Of a stretch of DNA of 42,986 nt, positions 9,901 through 16,865 are shown one piece after another. Under the pieces are notes generated by a model. That model saw only the letters and a list, made by a program, of their open reading frames with translations. It did not search any database and had not been told where the DNA came from. The position numbers and the translations under genes were made by a program. The stretch comes from Phycisphaerales bacterium UBA2266 (GTDB taxonomy: Bacteria > Planctomycetota > Phycisphaerae > Sedimentisphaerales > Anaerobacaceae): positions 16,867 through 59,852 of the forward strand of contig DDXG01000184.1 in the NCBI GenBank assembly GCA_002347125.1, read 5' to 3'. How positions within the stretch are numbered: position 1 is the stretch's first letter; the number at the start of each line of letters is the position of its first letter.

Positions 9901-10093
9901 GGCCGTGGCCCGTCGCCCCGACGTTGACACATCCGCCGGCCTGCACCGTCTCCTGGCCGGACATTATCTTCAACAGAATGATTCATCCAAGGCGCGCGCC
10001 TCGGCCGACAGGGCTCTGGCGCTGGCTCGTGCATCGGGCAACGACGCCTTGGCGGCACAGATTCAGCAGTGGATTGATCAGAATCTCAAGTAA
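6938..10093 (+). CDS. Fused MFS-like membrane domain / spermidine-synthase-like Rossmann domain / TPR protein
   Basis: The protein has 1051 residues. About residues 15-490 form a polytopic membrane domain of the fused MFS/spermidine-synthase type, starting with CSLIDEVVWARLLKLTLGNT and containing paired transporter-like halves. From about 500 to 740 lies a class I methyltransferase/polyamine-synthase fold, with the nucleotide loop FGFGCGETT at 555-563 and an acidic strand end at LDCVEIAP. The usual catalytic Asp segment of aminopropyltransferases is replaced by NDSNVHSTADSAPLF, so true spermidine synthase activity is doubtful. Roughly residues 860-1051 contain TPR units. A purine-rich GAAGGAAGG precedes the ATG. 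It lies 41 bases after one haem-propeller gene and 58 before the other, so all three probably form one operon. The architecture is clear; the reaction is not. Confidence 0.85.
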   Translation: MAHRRNRRAKTKTAGRATGVVLIMAIYFCSGACSLIDEVVWARLLKLTLGNTVYASSIVVSVFMAGLALGALIMGRFADRVRHRLRLYAMLELCATVAAVLMPAALRMADSLYRWYFITANPSPGTLLGLQVAISTLLLLAPTMLMGSTLPLLGRFVTDMEDRVGHMVGRLYAINMLGAALGCFLAGFVLIQLVGVMGALYAAAGLNVFVAAGGWWLSRSHDTPAKAVEPAPAALAALTPARTPKRAYVLMAAFFASGLISIGLELIWMRSIVVPLGGFTYVFSAVLTVYLLGNVIGAGIGSRLARRLRNPAVAFGVSLGLLAITAIFYIPWFRWWFVLLQKAPGVRDAFAGAVAQESLRKGLLPIIHSLALFMLPSIAMGVGFPLALQAWAHVRHSVGRTTGVVYGVNTLGAVVGGLVTGFVLIPMLGVQRSTLVLGLAGLWLGGLMIRVFYTGPAGLLRTGAPAAVVLASLAAVYVPADLFRRTLADTYGGEILEVREGASATVAVVRHPDGALGMAIDNIEMAGDGIHRSAQQTLGHLPVLLHGNAKQVLSFGFGCGETTRCLAQHGLEQLDCVEIAPEVTQMALKYFRHINLGDALASRVRMIHMDGKNYLHLTDRRYDVIINDSNVHSTADSAPLFTREHFRTALEHLNSGGLFITKIHLRGYPQSHLHSILGTFMEVFPHVTVWFPVHRPFVFCYLVGSREPQLFSPARIDAELAKHDVRTCIEYLHLASSQEVLSWYIGDKNDFARYIGDYVVNSDRRPFIEFNLDADRMEMPDYFPQMIETVRRGSVRGHIEWAGLSAEQRKSWEQQFAVEEYVASLVLKAHGEAEWTNKLVYAHLGLRQIADHRALLDMQADCITAVQRAIAAGAVAGDAVLGHVDGLLAKFPDMGAAWLIRSLILRGRNDLSGAAQAGAKAVELMPFSPDARVNMGVMLAYVGKLEQSVEYLSKALGLDAEHPQAHYALAIALGDLNRMAEAVEHYEKAVARRPDVDTSAGLHRLLAGHYLQQNDSSKARASADRALALARASGNDALAAQIQQWIDQNLK

Positions 10094-10095
10094 CC

Positions 10096-10115
10096 GGGCG
10101 GGTTTCAGCCCGCCC
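10096..10115 (+). other. Intercistronic GC-rich hairpin
   Basis: Perfect 7-bp arms, GGGCGGG and CCCGCCC, surround a six-base loop directly after the stop of the MFS fusion gene. There is no T-run, so it is more likely an mRNA-stabilising or attenuating hairpin, or a small dispersed palindrome, than a full terminator. Confidence 0.55.
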
Positions 10116-10151
10116 AGTATGACCGCGGCCCGTTGATCTGAGGACCACAGA

Positions 10152-12443
10152 ATGGGCGTCCGTCATGCAAGAGTTGTGGTGATGTTGTGCATTGTTGCGG
10201 GAATCGCCCTGACGGCGGTTCTGCTGCGCCCGCGGCGGCCGTCCATCCAGGATGTACTGGCGGCCCTGGACCGGGCTACGGACACAACGTCGCTGGCCAT
10301 TGCACACCCGCCCGATGGCGCCGTCTTTCCGCCGGAGATCGCCCCGCCGATATTCCGCTGGTCGGCCGGCAACCTATGCACCGACTGGCTCATCTGCGTG
10401 CAGTTGGCCGAACCGAACGAGCGCCTGGAGTTCCTGTGCACGGGCGATTCATGGCGACCACCGTCCGCTGTCTGGGAACGGATCAAGAAAGGCTGCGTCC
10501 AGGCCGACGCCCGCATCACCATCACCGGCCTACGGCGCGGGCGGCCCCTGGTGGCCGTGACGGGCGGCACTGTGTCCATCCGGACCTCCCAAGACCCCGT
10601 CGGCGCGCCGGTGTTCTACCGCGAAGTGATCCTTCCGTTCATCGACGCCGTCACCGACCCATCCCGCATCCGCTGGCGGTTGGGGGATGTCTCAAGCCCC
10701 GAACCACCGCCCATCGTACTGGAGAACCTGCCGGTCTGCGGCAACTGCCATTCCTTCACAGCCGACGGCTCGGTCCTGGCGATGGACGTGGATTACGCCA
10801 ACAGCAAGGGTTCCTACGTCATCACCCGCACGGCGGTCGAGATGACCCTGGCCACCAGCGACATTATCACGTGGGACTCTTTTCGTCCGCAAGACGGCGA
10901 GCAGACCTTCGGCCTGCTTTCGCAGATATCCCCGGACGGCCGCTACGTGATCAGCACCGTCAAGGACAAGTCCGTCTTCGTACCCCGCGAGCCACTGGCG
11001 TTCTCCCAGTTGTTCTTCCCCATTAAGGGCATACTCTGCGTTTATGACCGCCAAGCCGGTTCGTTCAGTCCGCTGCCGGGCGCCGACGACCCCAACTACG
11101 TCCAGAGCAACCCGACGTGGAGCCCCGACGGTCGAACCATCGTCTTCGCGCGGACCCGGGCCTATGAACTGCAGAACACCCGCGGCAAGGGCAAGGTCCT
11201 GCTGACCCCGGAGGAGTGCAGGGAATTCCTCCAGGACGGCAAGCCCTTCAAGTTCGATCTGTACCGTATCCCATTCAATGGAGGTCGCGGCGGCGTGGCG
11301 GAACCCATTAAAGGCGCTTCGAATAACGATATGAGCAACTTCTTCGCCCGATACAGCCCCGACGGGCGGTGGATCGTCTACTGCCGGGCGAACAGCTACA
11401 TGCTGCTTCAGCCCGACAGCGAACTCTACATTATTCCGGCTGAAGGCGGCGACGCCCGGCGGCTCGAGTGCAACACGGCCCGCATGAACTCGTGGCACAG
11501 CTTTTCACCGAACGGCCGCTGGCTGGTGTTCTCCTCGAAGGCGCATACGGATTACACCCAGTTGCTGCTGGCCCACTTTGACGCGGACGGCCGCACCAGT
11601 GCCCCTATCGTCCTGGACCAGTTCACGGCCGCCGACCGGGCCGCCAACATCCCCGAATTCGTGAACATCCGCTCCGGTGCTATTGCGAGAATCCACGAGG
11701 ACTTCCTCGACGATTATTCCTTCGTCCGCGCCGGCAACGCCTTTCTTCGCGGCAACCAGCCCGACCCAGCCATCGCCGAGTACCGCAAGGCGCTGAACCT
11801 CAACCCCCGCAACAGTCAGGCCCACCTGAAACTGGGCTTCCTGCTCTACAACGTCAAGCAGGACCACGAGGAAGGCTTCACGCACCTGCAGACCGCCCTG
11901 CGGCTCGATCCCAACAATCCGCTGGTTCACCACGATCTGGGCATGGCGTTGCTCCACCAGCGCCGCTTCGATCTGGCCGCCCGCCATATCGGCATTGCCC
12001 TTGCCGCTATGCCCGCGGGCCTGGACCACCAGTATGACGCCGGTCGAATGCACCTGGCGCTTGGGCAGGCGCTTCTGTACGGGGGCGACGGCCCCGCGGC
12101 CGTGCCGCACCTGCGCCGCGCCGTTGAACTGTCGCCGGCAACCGCCCTAGCCCCTTATACGCTTGCCCTGGCATTGGCTCAGCAAGGCCATATTGATGAC
12201 AGTGTGGTGTCCTACGACAAAGCCATTGCTCTGGACGGCGCGGTGGATACCTCCGCGAGCTTGCACCATCTCCTGGCTCAGGGCTTTGCGGGTCGGCGGC
12301 AGTTCGATCGCGCCATCGCGTTCGAGAACCGAGCCGTTGAACTGGCCGGCAAGAGCGGTGATCGCCAGATGCTTGCCGAATGCACGGCGGCGCTGCAGCT
12401 CTATCGCCAAGTCTCAGGCGCCCTCAAGCCGGCTGGCGAATGA
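10152..12443 (+). CDS. Haem c (CxxCH) PD40 propeller protein with C-terminal TPR array, copy 2
   Basis: The protein has 763 residues and is a close paralogue of the product of 4521-6896. It has a signal or anchor at about residues 8-26, then VFPPEIAPPIFRWS, then the haem c motif CGNCHSF at residues 196-200. Propeller blades follow (ISPDGRYVISTVKDKS, WSPDGRTIVFART, YSPDGRWIVYCRANS, SPNGRWLVFSSKA) and a TPR region runs from about residue 525 onward. Long stretches such as DKSVFVPR, LAFSQLFFPI and TAADRAANIPEFVN are shared with copy 1. The TPR regions are more divergent, as expected if the two copies bind different partners through a common haem/propeller core. It is the last gene of the rightward cluster. 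Haem attachment would need a cytochrome c maturation system, not present in this window. Confidence 0.88.
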   Translation: MGVRHARVVVMLCIVAGIALTAVLLRPRRPSIQDVLAALDRATDTTSLAIAHPPDGAVFPPEIAPPIFRWSAGNLCTDWLICVQLAEPNERLEFLCTGDSWRPPSAVWERIKKGCVQADARITITGLRRGRPLVAVTGGTVSIRTSQDPVGAPVFYREVILPFIDAVTDPSRIRWRLGDVSSPEPPPIVLENLPVCGNCHSFTADGSVLAMDVDYANSKGSYVITRTAVEMTLATSDIITWDSFRPQDGEQTFGLLSQISPDGRYVISTVKDKSVFVPREPLAFSQLFFPIKGILCVYDRQAGSFSPLPGADDPNYVQSNPTWSPDGRTIVFARTRAYELQNTRGKGKVLLTPEECREFLQDGKPFKFDLYRIPFNGGRGGVAEPIKGASNNDMSNFFARYSPDGRWIVYCRANSYMLLQPDSELYIIPAEGGDARRLECNTARMNSWHSFSPNGRWLVFSSKAHTDYTQLLLAHFDADGRTSAPIVLDQFTAADRAANIPEFVNIRSGAIARIHEDFLDDYSFVRAGNAFLRGNQPDPAIAEYRKALNLNPRNSQAHLKLGFLLYNVKQDHEEGFTHLQTALRLDPNNPLVHHDLGMALLHQRRFDLAARHIGIALAAMPAGLDHQYDAGRMHLALGQALLYGGDGPAAVPHLRRAVELSPATALAPYTLALALAQQGHIDDSVVSYDKAIALDGAVDTSASLHHLLAQGFAGRRQFDRAIAFENRAVELAGKSGDRQMLAECTAALQLYRQVSGALKPAGE

Positions 12444-12620
12444 CGGCGGCGGGGCATTCGCACATGTGCCGACTCCTGATTCGGCTTGCCGCGGCGGGCT
12501 CCGGAGGTTAGAATCCCATCCGGCCGTCGGCCCGCCCGTCAAGACTGCGGGCCTGTAGCCTCTCCAGCCGACGGAGCAACCGCAGGAGCCGCCCTCGCAC
12601 GGCGGCATAACGAGGATTGG

Positions 12621-13733
12621 ATGGCGATAGACGTTCAGACCAGGCAGGTTGAATCAACCGGCGCGGCGGAGTTGTTCATCTCGGCCGTGCCGACCGGAGC
12701 CGACGACCTGACGGTGACCGCCCGCGGACTATTCGCAGCCATCCGAGACCTGCTCAACACCCGCTCGGCGCGGATTGTCCAGGAGTGGATCATCGCCCCG
12801 GCCGCTTCGATGGCCGAGCTAAGTCGCGTCCGTGCCGGAGTTTACGGCGATCTTGACGATGGCGTGCCGCCGAGCCTGCTCTGCTGCCGGCCCGGTCGCA
12901 TGCCGTCCGCGGCCGCCGTCGCGGTCCATGCGGTGGCGCATGACGGCCGAGCCCAGGTCCTGCAGGTGGCCGGCCAACCTCGCGGGCGAATCGTCCGCAC
13001 GACCGGCTGCACCTATGCGGCGGTTTCGGGGCTGTCCATGCCGTCGGCGCCCGGCCGCGAAGCGCAGGCCCGCGCCATGCTCACCGAGGCTGAAAAGGCC
13101 CTTGGGACCCTTGGAGGCGACTTCCTCTCGGTGCCGCGGACGTGGATGTGGCTGGGTGATATCCTCGCCTGGTACGATGCCTTCAACAGTGTGCGCAACA
13201 GCTTCTTCACCGAACGGGGCATCATCCGCCCCGACGGCAGCGCCTTTATGCCCGCCAGCACGGGCATCGGACTGGGCCCGGCCGACGGCGCGGGCTGCTC
13301 GATGGACCTCGTGGCCGTGATCGACCCGGCGGGCGCCATCCAAAGGCTCTCCGCCGGCGGCCGGCAGCACTGCGCCTACGAGTACGGCTCGGCCTTCTCG
13401 CGGGCGTCGCGGGCCCCCACGCCGGCCGGCACGACGGTCTACGTATCCGGCACCGCCTCCATCGACGAATCCGGCGCGACCACCCATATCGGTGACGCCC
13501 CCGGCCAGATCGAGACCACCATCGAGAACGTCCGTGCGGTCCTGCGCGATATGAACACCGGCGACGACGATGTCGTCCAGGCAATCGCCTACTGCAAGAC
13601 CCCCGACGTCGAACGCGCTTTCGATGAATTCCGACGCCGCCTCGACTGGCCCTGGATCACCTGCATCTGCGACATCTGCCGCCACGACCTGCTCTTCGAA
13701 ATTGAAGCCACGGCCATGGTCAAACGCCCCTGA
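12621..13733 (+). CDS. Rid/YjgF-fold protein related to chorismatase-like enzymes
   Basis: From the ATG at 12621 the product has 370 residues. This start is preferred over an upstream in-frame one at 12486 because GAGG lies five bases before it and the upstream extension is low-complexity. The last ~110 residues read as a Rid (YjgF/RutC) domain: VYVSGTASIDESG, then a segment around IETTIENVRAVLRDMN, then DDVVQAIAYCK. The N-terminal two thirds resemble the FkbO/Hyg5 chorismatase arrangement (two Rid-like folds in tandem), but the active-site residues could not be verified by eye. It may hydrolyse an enamine/imine or a chorismate-like substrate. Spacing suggests it is transcribed separately from the propeller cluster 178 bases upstream. 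Domain call moderately sure; substrate unknown. Confidence 0.65.
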   Translation: MAIDVQTRQVESTGAAELFISAVPTGADDLTVTARGLFAAIRDLLNTRSARIVQEWIIAPAASMAELSRVRAGVYGDLDDGVPPSLLCCRPGRMPSAAAVAVHAVAHDGRAQVLQVAGQPRGRIVRTTGCTYAAVSGLSMPSAPGREAQARAMLTEAEKALGTLGGDFLSVPRTWMWLGDILAWYDAFNSVRNSFFTERGIIRPDGSAFMPASTGIGLGPADGAGCSMDLVAVIDPAGAIQRLSAGGRQHCAYEYGSAFSRASRAPTPAGTTVYVSGTASIDESGATTHIGDAPGQIETTIENVRAVLRDMNTGDDDVVQAIAYCKTPDVERAFDEFRRRLDWPWITCICDICRHDLLFEIEATAMVKRP

Positions 13734-13767
13734 GTGCCCCAGACCACCACAGGAAACTTGTGCTTGC

Positions 13768-13795
13768 TTGCAGCACCGATATCTGCTAACATAAT
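13768..13795 (+). promoter_or_regulatory. Candidate promoter for the PIN toxin module
   Basis: TTGCAG at 13768-13773, a 16-bp spacer and CATAAT at 13790-13795 make a plausible sigma-70 promoter about 50 bases before the ATG at 13848. Confidence 0.4.
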
Positions 13796-13847
13796 GACAG
13801 GGGCTTGATTGACAGTTGCCAAGAATCTGGGTAAGCTTGGTGGATGT

Positions 13848-14318
13848 ATGCTTTCTCTGTACGTCGACAATTCTGTGCTTGGGGGCTACTTCGACGCCGA
13901 GTTCGAGGAACCGACAAGAAGCCTGTGGAAGATGGCCGAGGCCGGGGAGTGCCGGTTCATGGCCTCCGTGGTAACCGAGCGTGAGGCCTCGCAGGCCCCG
14001 GCGCATATTGTCAGGCTTTTTGCCCGTACGTTCCCCGATTCCAGTGCCCTGCTGGAGTTGACACCGCGTGCGGAAGAACTTGCGGCGGCGTATGTGCGTG
14101 CCAGCGTCGTCTCGGCCCGATACATCGATGATGCGCGCCATGTGGCCATCGCTACGACACATGGCATTGGGGTCGTTGTCACCTGGAACTTCCGGCACTT
14201 GGCAAATTACCGTCGTGAAGCCGGTTTTAACAAAGTCAATATCGATCAAGGCTATCCTGTGGTGAGAATCATCAGCCCCCTGGAGATCGTATATGAAGAC
14301 CGAGACGAAGAAGTTTGA
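13848..14318 (+). CDS. PIN-domain ribonuclease toxin (VapC-like)
   Basis: The product has 156 residues from the ATG at 13848; an upstream in-frame TTG at 13809 would add 13 residues and is less likely. The N-terminus MLSLYVDNSVLGGYFD holds the first conserved PIN Asp (residue 7). YIDDARHVAIAT gives the central acidic residues and WNFRHLAN is typical of the C-terminal part of this PIN subfamily. Such proteins are Mg-dependent RNases acting as toxins, usually beside a short antitoxin. The short gene starting at 14293 overlaps its end by 26 bases and fits that role, so the order is toxin then antitoxin. The target RNA cannot be predicted. Toxin activity is inferred from family and context. Confidence 0.8.
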   Translation: MLSLYVDNSVLGGYFDAEFEEPTRSLWKMAEAGECRFMASVVTEREASQAPAHIVRLFARTFPDSSALLELTPRAEELAAAYVRASVVSARYIDDARHVAIATTHGIGVVVTWNFRHLANYRREAGFNKVNIDQGYPVVRIISPLEIVYEDRDEEV

Positions 14319-14466
14319 CGCGGTGGCTGAGTCGCGGAAATGGAAAGAGCAAGTGGCCGCTGAGACCGAAGGCTTTACGCTGGAGCAGACGCTCGCCTAC
14401 TTCGACCGCGCCGCCACCCGTGCTGCCTTCCAGGCGGCTCTGGAACGTGCCGAGCAGGCGAAGTAG
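14293..14466 (+). CDS. Small partner (probable antitoxin) of the PIN toxin
   Basis: This is a 57-codon gene beginning MKTETKKFDAVAESRKWKEQ and ending RAEQAK. It overlaps the end of the PIN gene by 26 bases in another frame. Short charged proteins of this type (Met-Lys-Thr start, Phe-Asp, then a GFTLEQTLAYFDR-like helical segment) commonly accompany this PIN subfamily and are taken to be its antitoxin. It has no recognisable DNA-binding domain, so autoregulation by it is uncertain. It is easy to miss because of its length and overlap. Confidence 0.7.
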   Translation: MKTETKKFDAVAESRKWKEQVAAETEGFTLEQTLAYFDRAATRAAFQAALERAEQAK

Positions 14467-14531
14467 ACGCGGACGTGCGGGAGCCGGAAACCAGACATCT
14501 CCAGAAGCTCATGTATGTGCGAGGCGCTCCA

Positions 14532-15206
14532 ATGAGGTGGATAAGAGTCCTGGCGTATGTTCTCGTTGGCGCGGCGGTTGTAGCCGGCAGTTGGTCTATC
14601 TTGATCATCGCGGTTGTTCATCAGGGCCGAAAGGCCGAGCAACGCTCGCAAGAAGAGCGCCTGGCGAGTGAGGTCGCCCGGTGTATGCAGGATCTTACCA
14701 GCGGCGCAAGCAATGAAATCTATCTTTACGGAATGCGTCGCACAGATGAGTTGCTGGAGCATTTTCGTGAGAGAACGGATGTTCGATCGATCCTCCTGGA
14801 GGTCACTGACATTTCCGACGCAGGCATGGCACATATCGCTACGATGCCGAATCTCGAACAGCTTGCCCTCACAGTAGCCGATAGAGTCGGTGACTCAGGC
14901 TTGGCAGCCATAGCGGGGCACAAGCGCATTGAGAAGCTGTGGCTGTACAACACACACGTTTCCGACGGCGGGCTTGCCTCACTCAAGAGCCTGCCTAGTC
15001 TCAATACTCTTGGCCTGAATTGGTCGCAGCGCGGGGAACGCCCAACGGATGCCTGCGTGGTGTATCTGAAGCAACTTACCAACCTCAAGACCCTCATTAT
15101 TGGAGGCGATTGGATTTCAGCTTCCGGCATCGCCCAGATTCGCAGTGCTCTGCCCCAGTGCGACGTGAAGCTCCAAGGATGGGAACCGGCCAGCGAGGAT
15201 CCATGA
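14532..15206 (+). CDS. Membrane-anchored leucine-rich-repeat protein
   Basis: From the ATG at 14532 the product has 224 residues; GAGG lies upstream and the next residues form a transmembrane segment at about 5-33, which favours this start over a GTG at 14475. The rest is predicted extracytoplasmic. From about residue 95 it contains irregular leucine-rich repeats, seen as MPNLEQLALTV, GHKRIEKLWLYNTHVSD, LPSLNTLGLNW and LTNLKTLIIGGDWIS. LRR proteins of this form are frequent in Planctomycetota and have no assigned function. It sits between two toxin-antitoxin pairs, but nothing links it to them mechanistically. Confidence 0.65.
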   Translation: MRWIRVLAYVLVGAAVVAGSWSILIIAVVHQGRKAEQRSQEERLASEVARCMQDLTSGASNEIYLYGMRRTDELLEHFRERTDVRSILLEVTDISDAGMAHIATMPNLEQLALTVADRVGDSGLAAIAGHKRIEKLWLYNTHVSDGGLASLKSLPSLNTLGLNWSQRGERPTDACVVYLKQLTNLKTLIIGGDWISASGIAQIRSALPQCDVKLQGWEPASEDP

Positions 15207-15286
15207 TCATGCGCCGATGACTGGAATGGCCGGGACCGTACTTCTCAAGAACGGGGTGGTATTTGCCTCGGTTAGTTCTTCAAGTG

Positions 15287-15295
15287 TGATATAAT
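15287..15295 (+). promoter_or_regulatory. Extended -10 element upstream of hicBA
   Basis: TGATATAAT is a perfect extended -10 (TG-n-TATAAT) 66 bases before the hicB ATG. No good -35 box lies at the right distance, which is tolerable for an extended -10 promoter. Confidence 0.45.
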
Positions 15296-15361
15296 GCAAT
15301 CTGAGTCGTCCGTTTCTGACAAACGGAATATGACTGGATTAGACTGGAAGGAATAGAGAAG

Positions 15362-15565
15362 ATGAAACTGAAGGTCATCATCCATGAGGCCGAAGAAGGT
15401 GGGTTCTGGGCCGAGGTCCCGGCTATTCCGGGCTGTGCGACGCAGGGAGAGACCTTCGATGAACTCTTGCACAATATCTACGAAGCAGTCGAAGGCTGCC
15501 TCTCGGTCGAAGTGCAGGATGTTGCCGTTGCCGAAGGGGATAGAATCATGGAGATCGCGGTTTGA
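15362..15565 (+). CDS. hicB: HicB-family antitoxin
   Basis: The product has 67 residues and the partial RNase-H-like fold typical of HicB: MKLKVIIHEAEEGGFWAEVP, then IPGCATQGETFDELLHNI. It lacks the C-terminal DNA-binding extension of long HicB proteins. A GGAAGG-rich site precedes the ATG. Its TGA overlaps the TTG start of hicA (TTGA), so the two are translationally coupled. HicB neutralises HicA by direct binding. The order hicB-hicA is the reverse of the classical arrangement but is common. Confidence 0.85.
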   Translation: MKLKVIIHEAEEGGFWAEVPAIPGCATQGETFDELLHNIYEAVEGCLSVEVQDVAVAEGDRIMEIAV

Positions 15566-15768
15566 AGGCTGTCAGCGGCAAGGACTTCTGCCGGTTGCTT
15601 GAACGCCATGGATGGCAGTTGAAACGCGTGAATGGAAGCCACCACGTGTACGCCAAGACGGGGATCAATGCGCGCATTTCCGTGCCTGTCCATGCCAACA
15701 GGCCACTCAAGACCGGCTTGCAGCGGCACCTGATGAAGGTCGCGGGTATTGGCGAGGAGGAATGCTAG
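15562..15768 (+). CDS. hicA: HicA-family mRNA interferase toxin
   Basis: The product has 68 residues, with start codon TTG overlapping the hicB stop. The double-stranded-RNA-binding-like HicA fold is clear: SGKDFCRLLERHGW, then GSHHVY with the active-site His at residues 27-28, then ISVPVHANRPLKTGLQRHLM. The toxin cleaves mRNA without ribosome dependence and is held inactive by HicB. The length is normal and nothing looks broken, so the pair should be functional. Confidence 0.88.
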   Translation: MKAVSGKDFCRLLERHGWQLKRVNGSHHVYAKTGINARISVPVHANRPLKTGLQRHLMKVAGIGEEEC

Positions 15769-15793
15769 TCGGGTCTTGCCCGGAGCGACAACT

Positions 15794-16828
15794 TCACGCA
15801 TAGCATTCGGTGGGGCCAAGGGTGGTCAACTCGATGCCGCGGGAATGGAGGTAGGTTCGGATGTCGGTGCAGAGGTGGCATTTGTCGACGTAGCGCGGGC
15901 GGGGTTGGTAGCCGGCGGCAATGGCCCTGTCGAGCAGGCCGGTCGGACCTTGTTCGAACAACGCCCTCAGCACGGGATGGGTGCGGAAGTCCATGTCCCG
16001 CCATATCCTGTCGAGAGGGGCCTTGTTGATATTGGCCATGACGATGCCGCTGCACGTACCGCTGAAGACGTTGCCGAAGCGGTCGATGTGTATATGCCGG
16101 GCCCCCAGCCAACCGGCGCGGCAGTTGTCGTTGCGCAGTTCGTCAATCGTCCTGGCGATGGGCAGCCGCTCCGACGGGTTCGCCAGCACCCGTTCAGCCA
16201 GCCGGCCGGCCGCTCGACCGGTGAACCGGCATGGATACTCGGCCAGCGTCTCAAGGTAGGCTGTATCTCGCATCGAGCGCGGGGCGACTGCGGGATCGTC
16301 AAGGTACTGACGCCAGCGGACAAGCACATGGGCCGGCCCGAAGACCTCCTCGGCGATGCGGGCCAGACGCCGAACCGGTTCGATCTCAACGAACGCCTGG
16401 TGGAAGGGGTCCACGCTGATCTTGAAGCGCTGCAGGCCAAGGGATTTCAAGGTCGTCAGCCGCCGGCGGGCGATGGCGTCATCGGTGGCCCAGAAGCCGT
16501 TGGTCTCGACCATGTCGGCACCGCCGAATCCCTCGCGGACGCCTGCTTCCAGGATTTCCAGGAGTCGTTCGTAATAGAGAAACGGCTCGCCCCCGGTCAG
16601 GTGGATTCTGGCCGTCGCTCCGGCGATGCGAACCAGACCCTTCCATGCCTCCATCGCGGTTTCCACGCTCATCAGGCCGGATTTGCCGCCGTCGCAGTGG
16701 TAGTAGCAGAACTCGCAGGCGGCGTTGCACCTGTACGTCAGCAGCAGTCCCGCCTGCGTCCATAGCTTGAACTTGGGCTCATGGCGGGCGAGGGTGCGAT
16801 TATGGGTGTTGTCGGACAATTGCAGCAT
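15794..16828 (-). CDS. Radical SAM protein
   Basis: From the ATG at 16828 the product has 344 residues. The longer in-frame version starting at 17125 would run back through the mnmG C-terminus and the palindromic element and is rejected. The CxxxCxxC cluster for [4Fe-4S]/SAM is at C34, C38 and C41 (TYRCNAACEFCYY). The GGEP-type SAM motif appears as HLTGGEPFLYYERL. The C-terminal part has extra cysteines (GTCSGIV, KCHLCTDIRTYL), suggesting a possible SPASM-like auxiliary cluster. This arrangement resembles peptide- or cofactor-modifying radical SAM proteins, but no substrate peptide is visible nearby. It lies downstream of mnmG on the same strand, 37 bases away. Confidence 0.8.
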   Translation of the reverse strand: MLQLSDNTHNRTLARHEPKFKLWTQAGLLLTYRCNAACEFCYYHCDGGKSGLMSVETAMEAWKGLVRIAGATARIHLTGGEPFLYYERLLEILEAGVREGFGGADMVETNGFWATDDAIARRRLTTLKSLGLQRFKISVDPFHQAFVEIEPVRRLARIAEEVFGPAHVLVRWRQYLDDPAVAPRSMRDTAYLETLAEYPCRFTGRAAGRLAERVLANPSERLPIARTIDELRNDNCRAGWLGARHIHIDRFGNVFSGTCSGIVMANINKAPLDRIWRDMDFRTHPVLRALFEQGPTGLLDRAIAAGYQPRPRYVDKCHLCTDIRTYLHSRGIELTTLGPTECYA

Positions 16829-16865
16829 GGGAGCCGAACCTACGGTGATGACGATGGACTCGGGG

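Noticed and set aside
6938..10093. Plain spermidine synthase annotation
   Set aside because: The catalytic aspartate signature is missing and the domain is embedded between a transporter-like region and TPRs.
12819..14249. 476-codon minus-strand open frame
   Set aside because: Antisense to the Rid-like and PIN genes; Gly/Arg/Asp-rich composition typical of GC-rich shadow frames and no domain signature.
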